A stretch of DNA of 64,000 nt from an uncultured Clostridia bacterium (GCA_947166385.1 CAMVEB010000014.1:1-64000); one strand, 5' to 3'. Positions 15,116 through 23,890 are shown, numbered from the stretch's first letter. Program-made: numbers and translations. Notes: generated by a model from the letters alone, not told the origin.

Positions 15116-15166
15116 TTGACACAGTGTCAGCTTTGCGATATCATTCTCTATGATGACATTGTGTCA
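15116..15166 (+). promoter_or_regulatory. TetR promoter with two operator palindromes
   Basis: TTGACA (15116-15121), 17 nt, TATCAT (15139-15144). The -35 box overlaps the perfect palindrome TGACACAGTGTCA (15117-15129), and a second, TGACATTGTGTCA (15154-15166), lies just past the start of transcription. Two near-identical sites bracketing the promoter, immediately before a TetR gene, are the classic autorepression arrangement. Confidence 0.85.
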
Positions 15167-15191
15167 GTTTTGTTTTAAGGAGGGATCGTCC

Positions 15192-15824
15192 ATGTCAAGA
15201 GGTTCACCGGCACTGACGGCAGCCCGTAAGGAAGAGATTATTGAGGCCTGCGCGAGGCTTTATGAAACCATGAGCTTCAAGGAGATTACCATCAAGGAGA
15301 TCGGCACAGCCACCAGTTTTACCCGCACCTCGATCTATAATTATTTCGAGACGAAGGAAGAAATCTTCCTGGCGCTGCTGCAAAGGGAATATGAGCTGTG
15401 GGTGGACGCGATGAACGCTGTGATGGCTGACAGAGCTTCCATGACCCGCGATGAGCTGGCCCGGACGCTGGCACGCACGCTCACGGACAGGCCCCGGCTG
15501 CTTCGGCTACTGTCCATGAACCTTTACGATATGGAGGCCAATTCCCGTCCGGAGCGGCTGGCAGAGTTCAAGGTGGCTTATGGTGCGTCGCTGGATGCTG
15601 TCACCCGGATGGTGAAAAAGTACATCCCGGAGATGAACGAAGCGGGGCGCCAACAGTTTCTGTATGCTTTCTTCCCGTTTATCTACGGCATTTACCCCTA
15701 CACCAGCGTGACGGAGAAGCAGAAGGCAGCCATGGCGCAAGCAGAAATCCCATATGTCTATCAGTCCGCCTATGACCTGACTTATACCTGTTTGAAAAAG
15801 CTGCTGAACGCAAAGGAGACTTAA
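15192..15824 (+). CDS. TetR/AcrR-family repressor
   Basis: The 210-aa protein has an N-terminal TetR helix-turn-helix (RKEEIIEACARLYETMSFK, ITIKEIGTATSFTRTSIYNY, FETKEEIFLALL) and an all-helical ligand domain. ATG at 15192 follows AAGGAGGGATCGTCC; an in-frame ATG at 15150 lies before the second operator. It is first in an eight-gene same-strand series with only 3 bp to the next gene, so it represses its own operon. The inducer is unknown; the downstream reductases suggest a reactive carbonyl or quinone-like compound (inference). Confidence 0.9.
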   Translation: MSRGSPALTAARKEEIIEACARLYETMSFKEITIKEIGTATSFTRTSIYNYFETKEEIFLALLQREYELWVDAMNAVMADRASMTRDELARTLARTLTDRPRLLRLLSMNLYDMEANSRPERLAEFKVAYGASLDAVTRMVKKYIPEMNEAGRQQFLYAFFPFIYGIYPYTSVTEKQKAAMAQAEIPYVYQSAYDLTYTCLKKLLNAKET

Positions 15825-15827
15825 GCC

Positions 15828-16865
15828 ATGAAATACACAAAGCTGGGTAATTCCGATCTGACTGTTTCCCGCATCTGCATGGGCTGCATGGGCTTCGGCG
15901 ACGCAGGCCAGGGGCAACACGCTTGGACGCTGGACGAGGAGCACTCCCGGGAGATCATCCGCCACGGGCTGGAGATGGGCATCAACTTCTACGACACGGC
16001 CATTGCCTACCAGAGCGGTACCAGTGAGCAGTACGTTGGCCGGGCGTTGCGGGACTTTGCGAAGCGTGACGAGGTAGTCGTGGCCACGAAATTCCTGCCC
16101 CGCACCCAGGATGAAATCGAAAGCGGCATCACCGGGCAGCAGCACATCGAGCGGATGATCAACAAGAGCCTGCAGAATCTCGGCATGGATCATGTGGATC
16201 TTTATATCTATCATATGTGGGACTGGCAGACGCCCATTGAGGATATTCTGGACGGTTTGAACCGGGTCGTTCAGGCAGGCAAGACGAGATACATCGGTAT
16301 CTCCAACTGTTTCGCCTGGCAGCTGGCCAAGGCCAACGCCATCGCGGAGCGCGAAGACTGGGCTAAATTCATTTCTGTGCAGGGGCATTACAACCTGATC
16401 TTCCGGGAGGAGGAGCGGGAAATGGTGCCCTACTGCCAGGAGGAAGGCATAGCCCTGACACCCTACAGCGCCCTGGCGGCGGGCAGGCTGTCCCGCAAGC
16501 CTGGTGAAACCTCCGAGCGGCTGGAGAAGGACGCCTACGCCAAGTTCAAGTACGGCGCCACCGCGCAGCAGGACGGGGTCATCATCGACCGGGTAGCGGA
16601 AATCGCGGAAAAGCGGGGCGTGACCATGACGGAGGTCTCTCTGGCCTGGCTTCTGACCAAGGTTGCTTCCCCTGTGGTCGGCGCGACGAAGCTCCACCAT
16701 GTGGATGGCGCTGCAAAAGCGACGGATCTGGAGTTGACGGGTGAAGAAGTTGTGTATCTGGAAGCGCCTTATGTACCTCATCCGCTGGCGGGCGTGATGG
16801 CCCAGAACAAACCGGCGAACGCAAAGGAAAAACATGTCTGGTCTACAGGCAATCAGAAAATCTGA
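15828..16865 (+). CDS. Aldo/keto reductase
   Basis: The 345-aa NAD(P)H-dependent carbonyl reductase starts MKYTKLGNSDLTVSRICMGC. The catalytic Asp and Tyr are in GINFYDTAIAY, the Lys in VVVATKF, and the His in YIYHMWDWQTP. The cofactor-binding C-terminal part reads IALTPYSALAAGRLSRKPGE and VVGATKLHHVD. This resembles the YakC/Tas-like group. It begins 3 bp after the TetR stop and precedes a second reductase by 14 bp. Soluble and cytosolic. Substrate unknown. Confidence 0.93.
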   Translation: MKYTKLGNSDLTVSRICMGCMGFGDAGQGQHAWTLDEEHSREIIRHGLEMGINFYDTAIAYQSGTSEQYVGRALRDFAKRDEVVVATKFLPRTQDEIESGITGQQHIERMINKSLQNLGMDHVDLYIYHMWDWQTPIEDILDGLNRVVQAGKTRYIGISNCFAWQLAKANAIAEREDWAKFISVQGHYNLIFREEEREMVPYCQEEGIALTPYSALAAGRLSRKPGETSERLEKDAYAKFKYGATAQQDGVIIDRVAEIAEKRGVTMTEVSLAWLLTKVASPVVGATKLHHVDGAAKATDLELTGEEVVYLEAPYVPHPLAGVMAQNKPANAKEKHVWSTGNQKI

Positions 16866-16879
16866 GGAGGGGTATCATC

Positions 16880-17812
16880 ATGAACACTTTACCGAAAATC
16901 GCACTGGGAGCCTGGGCTTGGGGAAACGACGGTACCTTTGGCGGCAATCTGACGGCAGACGCACTCCGCCCGATCTTCGAGGCGGGCATGGCTAACGGGC
17001 TGAACCTCTGGGATACCGCCTATGCCTACGGCATGGGCACATCCGAAAAGGTACTGGCCGGATTCCTGAAGGGTCTGCCCCGGGAAAGCTATCTGGTGTC
17101 TGACAAGTTTACCCCGCAGTGTGCCTCCAGCAAACCGACGGCCATGGCCGATATGATCGAAATGCAGCTGAAGCTGATGGAACTGGACCGCTTCGACATT
17201 TACTGGATCCACAACGTATGGGGCGCTCCCCACTGGACTGAGGAAGTTGCCAAGTACTTTGAAGGCAGGCCGGACGCTCCGATGATTGGCGTTTCCAACC
17301 ATAATCTGGCGGAGATCAGACAGGCTGATGAAATCTTGAAAGAGCATGGGCTCAGGCTTGCTGCTGTGCAGAATCACTACAGCCTGATCAACCGCTCCTC
17401 TGAAGAATCCGGTATTCTCCAGTACTGCCGGGAGAACGATATCGTGTTCTTCTCCTACATGGTGCTGGAGCAGGGCGCACTGTCAGGAAAGTACGACACG
17501 CAGCATCCCATGCCGGAGGGGTCTGACCGTGCTGCCATTTACAATCCTGTGCTTGGCAAGTTGGAAGCGCTGAACGCTGCCATGAAAAAGCTGGCGGATA
17601 AATACAATGTCTCTATCGCGCAGATCCCTGTGGCCTGGGCCATTGCCAAGGGCACACTGCCCATCATCGGCGTGACGAAAGTCAGTCATGTGGAGGATGC
17701 GGTAAAGGCGGCGCAGATCATGCTGAGCGCGGACGAAGTGAAGGAACTGGAAATGCTTGCGGACACGCTGGGCATCAACGCCGTCCGCATGTGGGAAAAG
17801 GAAATGAAATAA
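16880..17812 (+). CDS. Aldo/keto reductase (second copy, distinct subgroup)
   Basis: A 310-aa aldo/keto reductase with the catalytic tetrad visible: D and Y in LWDTAYAYGMGTSE, K in VSDKFTPQ, H in IYWIHNVWGAP. The cofactor region reads FFSYMVLEQGALSGKY and LPIIGVTKVSHVED. It differs substantially from the preceding reductase, so it is not a recent duplicate. GAGGAGGGGTATCATC precedes the ATG. The next gene starts 11 bp after its stop, after GGAGGCC that overlaps its end. Confidence 0.92.
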   Translation: MNTLPKIALGAWAWGNDGTFGGNLTADALRPIFEAGMANGLNLWDTAYAYGMGTSEKVLAGFLKGLPRESYLVSDKFTPQCASSKPTAMADMIEMQLKLMELDRFDIYWIHNVWGAPHWTEEVAKYFEGRPDAPMIGVSNHNLAEIRQADEILKEHGLRLAAVQNHYSLINRSSEESGILQYCRENDIVFFSYMVLEQGALSGKYDTQHPMPEGSDRAAIYNPVLGKLEALNAAMKKLADKYNVSIAQIPVAWAIAKGTLPIIGVTKVSHVEDAVKAAQIMLSADEVKELEMLADTLGINAVRMWEKEMK

Positions 17813-17823
17813 GGAGGCCTGCC

Positions 17824-18816
17824 ATGAAAAAACTGTTTGCTGTCACATTGCTTCTCTGCATGCTTTGCGCCACCGCCTTTGCGGATACATTGGTCACCAA
17901 TGGCGGTGTGAGTCTGGACACCAATGACCTGCCTCACTACACGGAGGATGAATCTGCACCGGTCGTATATTTCATCAGTGACATTTCTCCGGAAAGCCTC
18001 GTCGCAGCCTATCACGCGCTGGGCATCGAACTGCCAGGCAAAGTAGGCGTCAAAATGTCCACCGGCGAAAGCACCCGCAGTAATTATCTGCGGCCTGAGC
18101 TGATTGGCGATCTTATCCATCTGGTAAACGGCACCATCGTGGAGTGCAATACCGCCTACGGCGGCAGCCGATCCTCCACCGCCATGCACCGGCAGCAGGC
18201 CAGGGACAATGGCCTCACGGACGTGGCTGAACTGGATATCCTGGACGAAGAAGGCAGCATGGAGATCCCCATCGAAGGCGGCGTCCGCATCAACATGGAT
18301 TACGTGGGCAGCCACTTCGCCAACTACGATTCCTTCCTGGTGCTGACCCACTTCAAAGGCCACGCCATGGCCGGCTTCGGCGGGGCCATCAAGAACATAT
18401 CCATCGGCTTCGGCTCCTCCATGGGCAAGGTGTGGATCCACTCCGGCGGCACCAAGACCAGCGGCGGCATCTGGGGCGAGCAGGATCCCTTCCTGGAGGC
18501 CATGGCGGACGCGGCAAAAGGTGTGGATACTTATATGGGCGACAACATCGTCTACATCAGCGTGATGAACCGCCTTTCTGTGGACTGTGACTGCGATGGA
18601 AATCCCGCCGAGCCGGACATGCACGATATCGGCATCCTGGCATCCACTGATCCGCTGGCCATCGATCAGGCCGCCATCGATCTGGTCTATGCCATGCCGG
18701 ACAGCGGCAGCCTCCGCCGCCGCATCGAGCGTCAGAACGGGTTATATACCCTGGACGTCGGCGCGCAGAACGGGCTGGGCAGTCGGAATTACCGTCTGTT
18801 CGTCCTCGGAGAATAA
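17824..18816 (+). CDS. Exported DUF362-family protein
   Basis: The 330-aa product begins with a signal peptide (KKLFAVTLLLCMLCATAFA, likely cut after AFA) and continues with a DUF362 domain: LPGKVGVKMSTGES, YLRPELIGDLIHLVNGTIV, THFKGHAMAGFGGAIKN and DIGILASTDPLAIDQAAIDL. Unlike many DUF362 proteins it has no 4Fe-4S ferredoxin module; only the Cys pair in VDCDCDGNP is seen. The start at 17824 follows AAGGAGGCCTGCC; the longer reading from 17791 would hide the signal peptide. Biochemical role unknown; outside the cytoplasmic membrane it may work with the exported flavodoxin. Confidence 0.85.
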   Translation: MKKLFAVTLLLCMLCATAFADTLVTNGGVSLDTNDLPHYTEDESAPVVYFISDISPESLVAAYHALGIELPGKVGVKMSTGESTRSNYLRPELIGDLIHLVNGTIVECNTAYGGSRSSTAMHRQQARDNGLTDVAELDILDEEGSMEIPIEGGVRINMDYVGSHFANYDSFLVLTHFKGHAMAGFGGAIKNISIGFGSSMGKVWIHSGGTKTSGGIWGEQDPFLEAMADAAKGVDTYMGDNIVYISVMNRLSVDCDCDGNPAEPDMHDIGILASTDPLAIDQAAIDLVYAMPDSGSLRRRIERQNGLYTLDVGAQNGLGSRNYRLFVLGE

Positions 18817-18819
18817 GCC

Positions 18820-19728
18820 ATGTGGGACTGGATTCAGAGGGAAGCCGTCTATCTTTGGTACTACCTGGATATTCAGCTCCGGCAGATCGCGCCGTACTGG
18901 GCGCTGGGCATCGTGCTGGGCAGCGCGGTCTCCGTGTTCGGCAAGAAGTACATCCACGGCGCGTTCGCCAGAATCGGCCAGCGCAAAATGGGCTGGCTGG
19001 GCGTCATTCCGGCCAGTCTGCTGGGCATCGCCTCGCCGCTGTGCATGTACGGCACCATCCCGATTGCCGCATCCTTTTCGGAGCAGGGAGTGAAGGACGA
19101 TTACCTGGCTGCCTTCATGATGTCCAGCATCCTGCTGAACCCGCAGCTGATCTTCTACAGCGGCGCCCTGGGGCAGACAGCCCTCATCATCCGCTGTGTC
19201 AGCTGCTTCCTGTGCGGCTGCGCGGCGGGCTGGCTGATCCGGCTGTTCTACAGCGGAAAAGGCAAAAGTTTCTTTGACTTCACCGGCTTCCATGAGGGAA
19301 AAAGCCGGGACACCGATCCCAATATGCTGCTCAGGTTTCTGAAGAACGTCTGGCGGAATATCAAAGCCACCGGCCCCATGTTCGCCCTGGGCATTCTGCT
19401 GACGGCACTGTATCAGATCCACGTACCCGGCAGTTTTGTCAGCGGCCTGTTCGGAAAGAACAACGGTTTCGGTGTGCTGATGGCGGCGACCATCGGTGTG
19501 CCGGTGTACATGTGCGGCGGCGGCACCATTCCGCTGCTGAACGAATGGCTGGCGGACGGCATGAGCATGGGCAGCGCTGCGGCCTTTATGCTGACCGGCC
19601 CCGCCACCAAGATTACCAATCTTGGCGCGATGAAGATCGTTCTGGGCTGGAAGCGGTTCCTGATCTATCTCGCGTTTGTAATGCTGTTTTCCCTGTGTAC
19701 GGGGTTGATTGTAGACTTTATATGTTAG
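18820..19728 (+). CDS. Permease of the ArsP/DUF318-like family
   Basis: A 302-aa integral membrane protein with about eight hydrophobic segments. The signature patterns SPLCMYGTIPIAASF (after an N-terminal helix) and GVPVYMCGGGTIPLLNEWL (in the second half) are the paired Cys-containing turns of this permease family, which includes arsenical exporters. A charged cytoplasmic loop (GKGKSFFDFTGFHEGKSRD) separates the halves. It starts 3 bp after the DUF362 stop. The cargo is unknown; a small thiol-reactive or metalloid species is only a guess. Confidence 0.85.
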   Translation: MWDWIQREAVYLWYYLDIQLRQIAPYWALGIVLGSAVSVFGKKYIHGAFARIGQRKMGWLGVIPASLLGIASPLCMYGTIPIAASFSEQGVKDDYLAAFMMSSILLNPQLIFYSGALGQTALIIRCVSCFLCGCAAGWLIRLFYSGKGKSFFDFTGFHEGKSRDTDPNMLLRFLKNVWRNIKATGPMFALGILLTALYQIHVPGSFVSGLFGKNNGFGVLMAATIGVPVYMCGGGTIPLLNEWLADGMSMGSAAAFMLTGPATKITNLGAMKIVLGWKRFLIYLAFVMLFSLCTGLIVDFIC

Positions 19729-19748
19729 AAAAGGAGATGCTGAACAAA

Positions 19749-20339
19749 ATGAAAAAGATGCTTGCTGTGCTGATGATGCTGACCTTGATCGTTTCCTGTC
19801 TGTCGACGGCTTTTGCGGAGGAAGGCGCTTCCGCTGCAGAAGCGACAGAGCCCACCAGCCACATTCTGGTGGTTTATTTCTCTGCCACTGGCACCACCAA
19901 AGGCGTGGCTGAAAAGCTGGCGGAAGGACTTTCAGCCGATTTGTATGAGATTGTCCCCGAGGAGCCCTACACCGACGCCGACCTGAACTACAACGACCGC
20001 AAGAGCCGTACCTCCATCGAGACGGATGATCCTTCCTGCCGACCTGCCATCGCGGGCGAGCTGCCTGACCTGACGGCGTATGACACCATCCTGATCGGCT
20101 ATCCCATCTGGTGGGGTGACGTGCCTCGCATCGTCTCCAATTTTGTTGAAAACGTGGATCTGACGGATAAGACTCTGGCAGTGTTCTTCACCTCTGGCGG
20201 CAGCGGACTGGGCAGCAGCATGAAGCATCTTGAAGAGCAGGCCGGTGCGGGCACCTGGCTGGAAGGGAAGCGCTTCAGCTCCCGCACCACGGCGGAAGAG
20301 CTGACGGGATGGGCAGCCTCCCTGGGCATTAAGCCCTGA
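19749..20339 (+). CDS. Exported flavodoxin
   Basis: The 196-aa product has a signal peptide (MKKMLAVLMMLTLIVSCLS through TAFA) followed by a complete flavodoxin: SHILVVYFSATGTTKGVAEK (FMN phosphate loop), IGYPIWWGDVPRIVSNFVEN (isoalloxazine loop) and FFTSGGSGLGSSMKHLEE. The ATG at 19749 gives a normal signal sequence; AAGGAG lies 12 nt upstream, slightly long, and an ATG at 19737 would sit directly on the site. Flavodoxins are normally cytoplasmic electron carriers; secretion is typical only of certain clostridial lineages. It precedes the fusion gene, which carries a second flavodoxin domain. Confidence 0.88.
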   Translation: MKKMLAVLMMLTLIVSCLSTAFAEEGASAAEATEPTSHILVVYFSATGTTKGVAEKLAEGLSADLYEIVPEEPYTDADLNYNDRKSRTSIETDDPSCRPAIAGELPDLTAYDTILIGYPIWWGDVPRIVSNFVENVDLTDKTLAVFFTSGGSGLGSSMKHLEEQAGAGTWLEGKRFSSRTTAEELTGWAASLGIKP

Positions 20340-20353
20340 ATCAAGGAGGCCCC

Positions 20354-22531
20354 ATGAGCTCGAAACACTGCAAACACATTGTTGACGTCCTGCTGGGTGT
20401 CGGCCTGCTCCTGCTGATGAGCTATCAGGTCACGGGCGAAGCCGGGCATGAATGGACCGGCATCGTCATGACGCTGCTGATGATTCTGCATCAGATCCTG
20501 AACCGGAAATGGTACGCGGCGCTGTTCAAGGGAAAGTATACGCCTCTCAGAACCGTACAGACGCTGGTCAACGCTGCCCTGGTGATTTGCTTTGTACTGA
20601 CCGCCCTGTGCGGGGTCAATATGAGCGTGCACGCCGTACCCTTCCTGTCAGAATTCATGCGGGCATCTCTGGGCCGCAGGCTGCATTTGACCCTGTCCCA
20701 CTGGTGTTTTGTGCTGATGGGGCTGCACCTGGGCATTCATATTCCTGCCATACTCAATGGCGTCAAAAGCTCAAATGTACGGCGCATCAGCTTTGTCTTT
20801 TCCATTCTGGCTGCCGGAGCCGGGCTGTGGCTGTTCCTGAAAAACGGCTATCCGGATTACCTGTTCTACCGTGTTCCCTTCGCCTTCATTGATTACGATA
20901 AAGCCGTTCCGCTGGTGCTCCTGGAAGCTTTGCTGATCGCCTTCTTCTGGGTATTCATCGGCGCACAGCTGCCCAAGCTCCTGAACCGCAGAGCCGATAC
21001 AAACAGGAAGCTGATCTCGTTGATTGGCATTCTGCTGGCAGTGGTCATCGGTATGGGGCTGACCTTCGCATTCCCGGCCGGAAACGAAGACAGCTGGAAT
21101 GAGAAAGCGACACCCTGGGGTACGGTGGTAAAAGAAGAAAACGCCGCGGATGAGACTCCCGTGCCGGTGGAAAGCACGGCAGCTCACGCAGCGGAAAGCG
21201 AGGAGACTCCTGTGGATGACGGTTTTGTGTGGATCGATGGCGGTACCTTCCTGATGGGCAGCCCCGAAACGGAAAACTGGCGTATCGACGATGAAACCCA
21301 GCATGAGGTCACCGTATCCGGCTTCTGGATGAGTCCCTATGAGGTCACCCAGGCTGAGTACGAACACCTGATGGGTGTCAACCCCAGCAGCTTCAAGGGA
21401 GATCACCTGCCGGTGGAAAGCGTCACCTGGCTGGACGCAGTACGCTTCTGCAACGCTATGAGCGCGGAAGCGGGCTTGACAGCAGCCTATGTGATCGACG
21501 GTGAAACCGTGACCTGGAACCGCGGCGCGAATGGCTATCGTCTTCCAACAGAAGCGGAATGGGAATACGCCTGCCGGGCAGGCACCACGACGCCCTTTAG
21601 CACCATCCATGCCACAGGTCCGGAGGAAGCCAATTACTACGGTCATTATCCCTATGAGATCGAGGAGAACTACTTTGACGATTCAGTGCTGGAAACCCGG
21701 CCCGGGCGTTACCGGCAGACGACGGTGGAAGTGAACAGCTTCGCGCCGAATCCCTGGGGCCTGTACAATATGCACGGCAATGTGAACGAGTGGTGCTGGG
21801 ATCTCTACGGCGCATACGAGCTGACAAACACCGTCGATCCCACGGGCGCGGAAACCGGCACCCGCCGGGTCTATCGCGGCGGTGGATGGAACGACTTTGG
21901 CAAGAATCTTCGCAGTGCCTACCGCGCGGCTGGCGAGCTGAACATGGAAAGCTATAACCTGGGCATCCGGCTGGTTCGCAGCGCCGGAAAAACGCTCTCT
22001 GGAACCGTGTCTACCAGCAGCGAGGTGGAAAAGACGGAAAGCTCCGGCAAAATGCTGATCGCCTATTTCTCCTGGAGCGGCAACACACAGGGTGTCGCGG
22101 AGGAAATTCAGCGTCAGACCGGCGCGGACATCTTTGAAATCGTACCGATCCCTGCCTACTCGGATGACTATAATACCGTGCTGATGGAGGCACAGCGGGA
22201 TCAGCACGAGCAGGCGCGTCCGGCGATCACCAATCCACCCCAGAGCATCGACGAATATGATGTGATCCTGCTGGGCTATCCCAACTGGTGGGCGTCCATT
22301 CCCATGCCCATCGCGACCTTCCTGGAATCCTATGATTTCAGCGGAAAGACCATTCTGCCCTTCTGCTCCCATGGTGGCGGGCGCTTCGGCCAGAGCCTGA
22401 CAGCCATTGCCAAGCTGGCTCCGCAGGCTGTCATCGTCCCCGGGCTCTCCGTTCACTATTCCGGCGGCTCGGGCCTGCCGGACGATGTCCGGGCATGGCT
22501 GGAATCACAGGGCATTCAAACAAATCCATAA
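20354..22531 (+). CDS. DUF4405-like membrane / SUMF1-like / flavodoxin fusion protein
   Basis: The 725-aa product has three parts. Residues 1-240 are hydrophobic: a four-helix DUF4405-like module with candidate heme or metal His residues (LMILHQIL, LTLSHWCFVLMGLHLGIH), then further helices ending near residue 235. Residues about 287-545 are a formylglycine-generating-enzyme-like (SUMF1) domain: FVWIDGGTFLMGSPE, YEVTQAEYEHLMG, RLPTEAEWEYACRAG, NMHGNVNEWCWD, RRVYRGGGWNDFGKN. The catalytic Cys pair of true FGE is absent, so it is probably a binding fold. Residues about 565-725 are flavodoxin: LIAYFSWSGNTQGVAEE, LGYPNWWASIPMPIATFLE, PFCSHGGGRFGQS. GGAGGC precedes the ATG. It plausibly passes electrons across the membrane. 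Confidence 0.85.
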   Translation: MSSKHCKHIVDVLLGVGLLLLMSYQVTGEAGHEWTGIVMTLLMILHQILNRKWYAALFKGKYTPLRTVQTLVNAALVICFVLTALCGVNMSVHAVPFLSEFMRASLGRRLHLTLSHWCFVLMGLHLGIHIPAILNGVKSSNVRRISFVFSILAAGAGLWLFLKNGYPDYLFYRVPFAFIDYDKAVPLVLLEALLIAFFWVFIGAQLPKLLNRRADTNRKLISLIGILLAVVIGMGLTFAFPAGNEDSWNEKATPWGTVVKEENAADETPVPVESTAAHAAESEETPVDDGFVWIDGGTFLMGSPETENWRIDDETQHEVTVSGFWMSPYEVTQAEYEHLMGVNPSSFKGDHLPVESVTWLDAVRFCNAMSAEAGLTAAYVIDGETVTWNRGANGYRLPTEAEWEYACRAGTTTPFSTIHATGPEEANYYGHYPYEIEENYFDDSVLETRPGRYRQTTVEVNSFAPNPWGLYNMHGNVNEWCWDLYGAYELTNTVDPTGAETGTRRVYRGGGWNDFGKNLRSAYRAAGELNMESYNLGIRLVRSAGKTLSGTVSTSSEVEKTESSGKMLIAYFSWSGNTQGVAEEIQRQTGADIFEIVPIPAYSDDYNTVLMEAQRDQHEQARPAITNPPQSIDEYDVILLGYPNWWASIPMPIATFLESYDFSGKTILPFCSHGGGRFGQSLTAIAKLAPQAVIVPGLSVHYSGGSGLPDDVRAWLESQGIQTNP

Positions 22532-22551
22532 AACATAAGGAGTGTTTTATC

Positions 22552-23298
22552 ATGGCAAAGAAGCAAACTGCCGGAAGAGATCATCTCGGGAAACTGGCTC
22601 CCAAGTTTGCGGAACTGAACGACGACGTTCTTTTCGGGGAAGTATGGTCCCGGGAAAAGGAGCTTTTCCCCCGCGACCGCAGCATGATAACGATCGCGGC
22701 GCTGTTCTCCGCCGGCCTGTATCCGCAGCTGAAGGCACATCTGTCCATTGGCAAGGATCACGGCGTCACAAAACAAGAGGCGGTGGAGATCGTGACGCAG
22801 CTGGCTTTCTACTGCGGCTGGCCTAAGGCCTGGAGTACATTCCCTCTGATCCAGGAAGTGTACGGTGATGAAGAAAGCGAACTGGACGGCGTACCCTCTA
22901 ACCTTTCCGTTTTCCCCGTGGGACAGAAAAATGATGCCTTTGCGCAGTACTTCATCGGTCAGAGCTATCTGGCTCCGCTTTCCACTGAGCAGGTGCCCGT
23001 CTTCAATGTCACCTTTGAACCTGGCTGCCGGAACAACTGGCACATCCATCATGCCAGCGAAGGCGGCGGTCAGATGCTCATCTGCGTCAGCGGCCGCGGC
23101 TGGTATCAGGAATGGGGCAAAGAAGCCCGTGAGCTTCATCCCGGTGATGTGGTGAACATCCCCGAGGGCGTCAAGCACTGGCATGGAGCCGCTTGCGACA
23201 GCTGGTTCCAGCATCTGGCCATTGAGGTGCCGGGTAAGGATGGAAGATCTGAGTGGCTGGAATCGGTAGATAATGAACAATATGGAAAGCTGAAATAA
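22552..23298 (+). CDS. Carboxymuconolactone-decarboxylase-like/cupin fusion protein
   Basis: The 248-aa protein has an N-terminal CMD/AhpD-like helical domain (LAPKFAELNDDVLFGEVWSR, SMITIAALFSAGLYPQLKAH, GVTKQEAVEIVTQLAFYCGW) and a C-terminal cupin (NVTFEPGCRNNWHIHHASEG, LHPGDVVNIPEGVKHWHGA) with the metal-binding His/Glu set. The CMD part lacks the CxxC of AhpD and the Cys of the peroxidase motif. ATG at 22552 follows ATAAGGAGTG. It is the last gene before the terminator at 23330. Proteins of this architecture often accompany quinone- or carbonyl-stress reductases. Confidence 0.88.
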   Translation: MAKKQTAGRDHLGKLAPKFAELNDDVLFGEVWSREKELFPRDRSMITIAALFSAGLYPQLKAHLSIGKDHGVTKQEAVEIVTQLAFYCGWPKAWSTFPLIQEVYGDEESELDGVPSNLSVFPVGQKNDAFAQYFIGQSYLAPLSTEQVPVFNVTFEPGCRNNWHIHHASEGGGQMLICVSGRGWYQEWGKEARELHPGDVVNIPEGVKHWHGAACDSWFQHLAIEVPGKDGRSEWLESVDNEQYGKLK

Positions 23299-23329
23299 TA
23301 AGTATGAACCCCGACCATTACGGCGATGT

Positions 23330-23361
23330 CACAGGCAAACCTTTCTTGCCTGTGGCTTTTT
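23330..23361 (+). terminator. Intrinsic terminator of the TetR redox operon
   Basis: CACAGGCAA, 7-nt loop, TTGCCTGTG, then GC and five T. It lies 32 bp after the CMD-cupin stop codon. Confidence 0.9.
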
Positions 23362-23570
23362 GATGAATAGTCCTTTTTTGCCATCCAACAGGATGGTCTG
23401 CGCGAGCCTGCCCATTTTTACAGGCTGACGCCGATCCGCCGGGTTTCACTGTGGCGTCCCGGGTTCTTCCTGCCTGAAATCCGGTCCTCTGGCTCCTGCA
23501 AAATCCCCTACTTTCCGCATATAGCAGCCTTCGGACCCCGACTTGGTCGCGTGAATGGCGATTTGTCCAA

Positions 23571-23636
23571 AGTAGAAAAGTTCACCTGATGCAGGTGGGC
23601 TTTTTATGACGGCTTCGTCAGGTGAACTTTTCTACT
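23571..23636. other. Long inverted repeat with a nested terminator
   Basis: AGTAGAAAAGTTCACCTGA (23571-23589) is exactly reverse-complementary to 23618-23636. Inside, CACCTG (23583-23588) can instead pair with CAGGTG (23592-23597), which is followed by GGCTTTTT, and TGACG-GCTT-CGTCA forms a third hairpin. The competing pairings look like an attenuator or antiterminator, but no gene directly follows. The rest of 23362-23665 shows no gene. Confidence 0.5.
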
Positions 23637-23728
23637 GATTTGTTATTCCTGCGTCCTGCACGGCATTGCTAGTTTTATGGAAATATCCTGTAATACTTCA
23701 CAAAAACAAGCAATATCTTTCAACGATC

Positions 23729-23890
23729 ATGACCGTAATGAAAAATCGAGCCAGACTTATATCAGGACTGTCTTTCTTCATCACTGTTGCGCTGTATTTC
23801 AACCCTGCTCTCTCCGAAGCTGCCATGATGGGAATGATCATGGCCGCAGTCTCCAGGCTTTCATCTATAGTATTCCCAGGCAGAAACTGA
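23729..23890 (+). CDS. Doubtful small hydrophobic ORF
   Basis: A 53-codon frame starting MTVMKNRARLISGLSFF with two hydrophobic stretches (LISGLSFFITVALYF; EAAMMGMIMAAVSRL). No ribosome site is visible, and the opposite strand is also open here. It may be a decayed membrane-protein fragment. I list it because the hydrophobicity pattern is not random, but I would not defend it strongly. Confidence 0.2.
   Translation: MTVMKNRARLISGLSFFITVALYFNPALSEAAMMGMIMAAVSRLSSIVFPGRN

Noticed and set aside
15507..16835. 442-codon minus-strand frame across tetR and the first aldo/keto reductase
   Set aside because: The plus-strand genes carry full motifs and ribosome sites; this is an antisense shadow, as are similar frames at 17686-18624 and 50112-51773.
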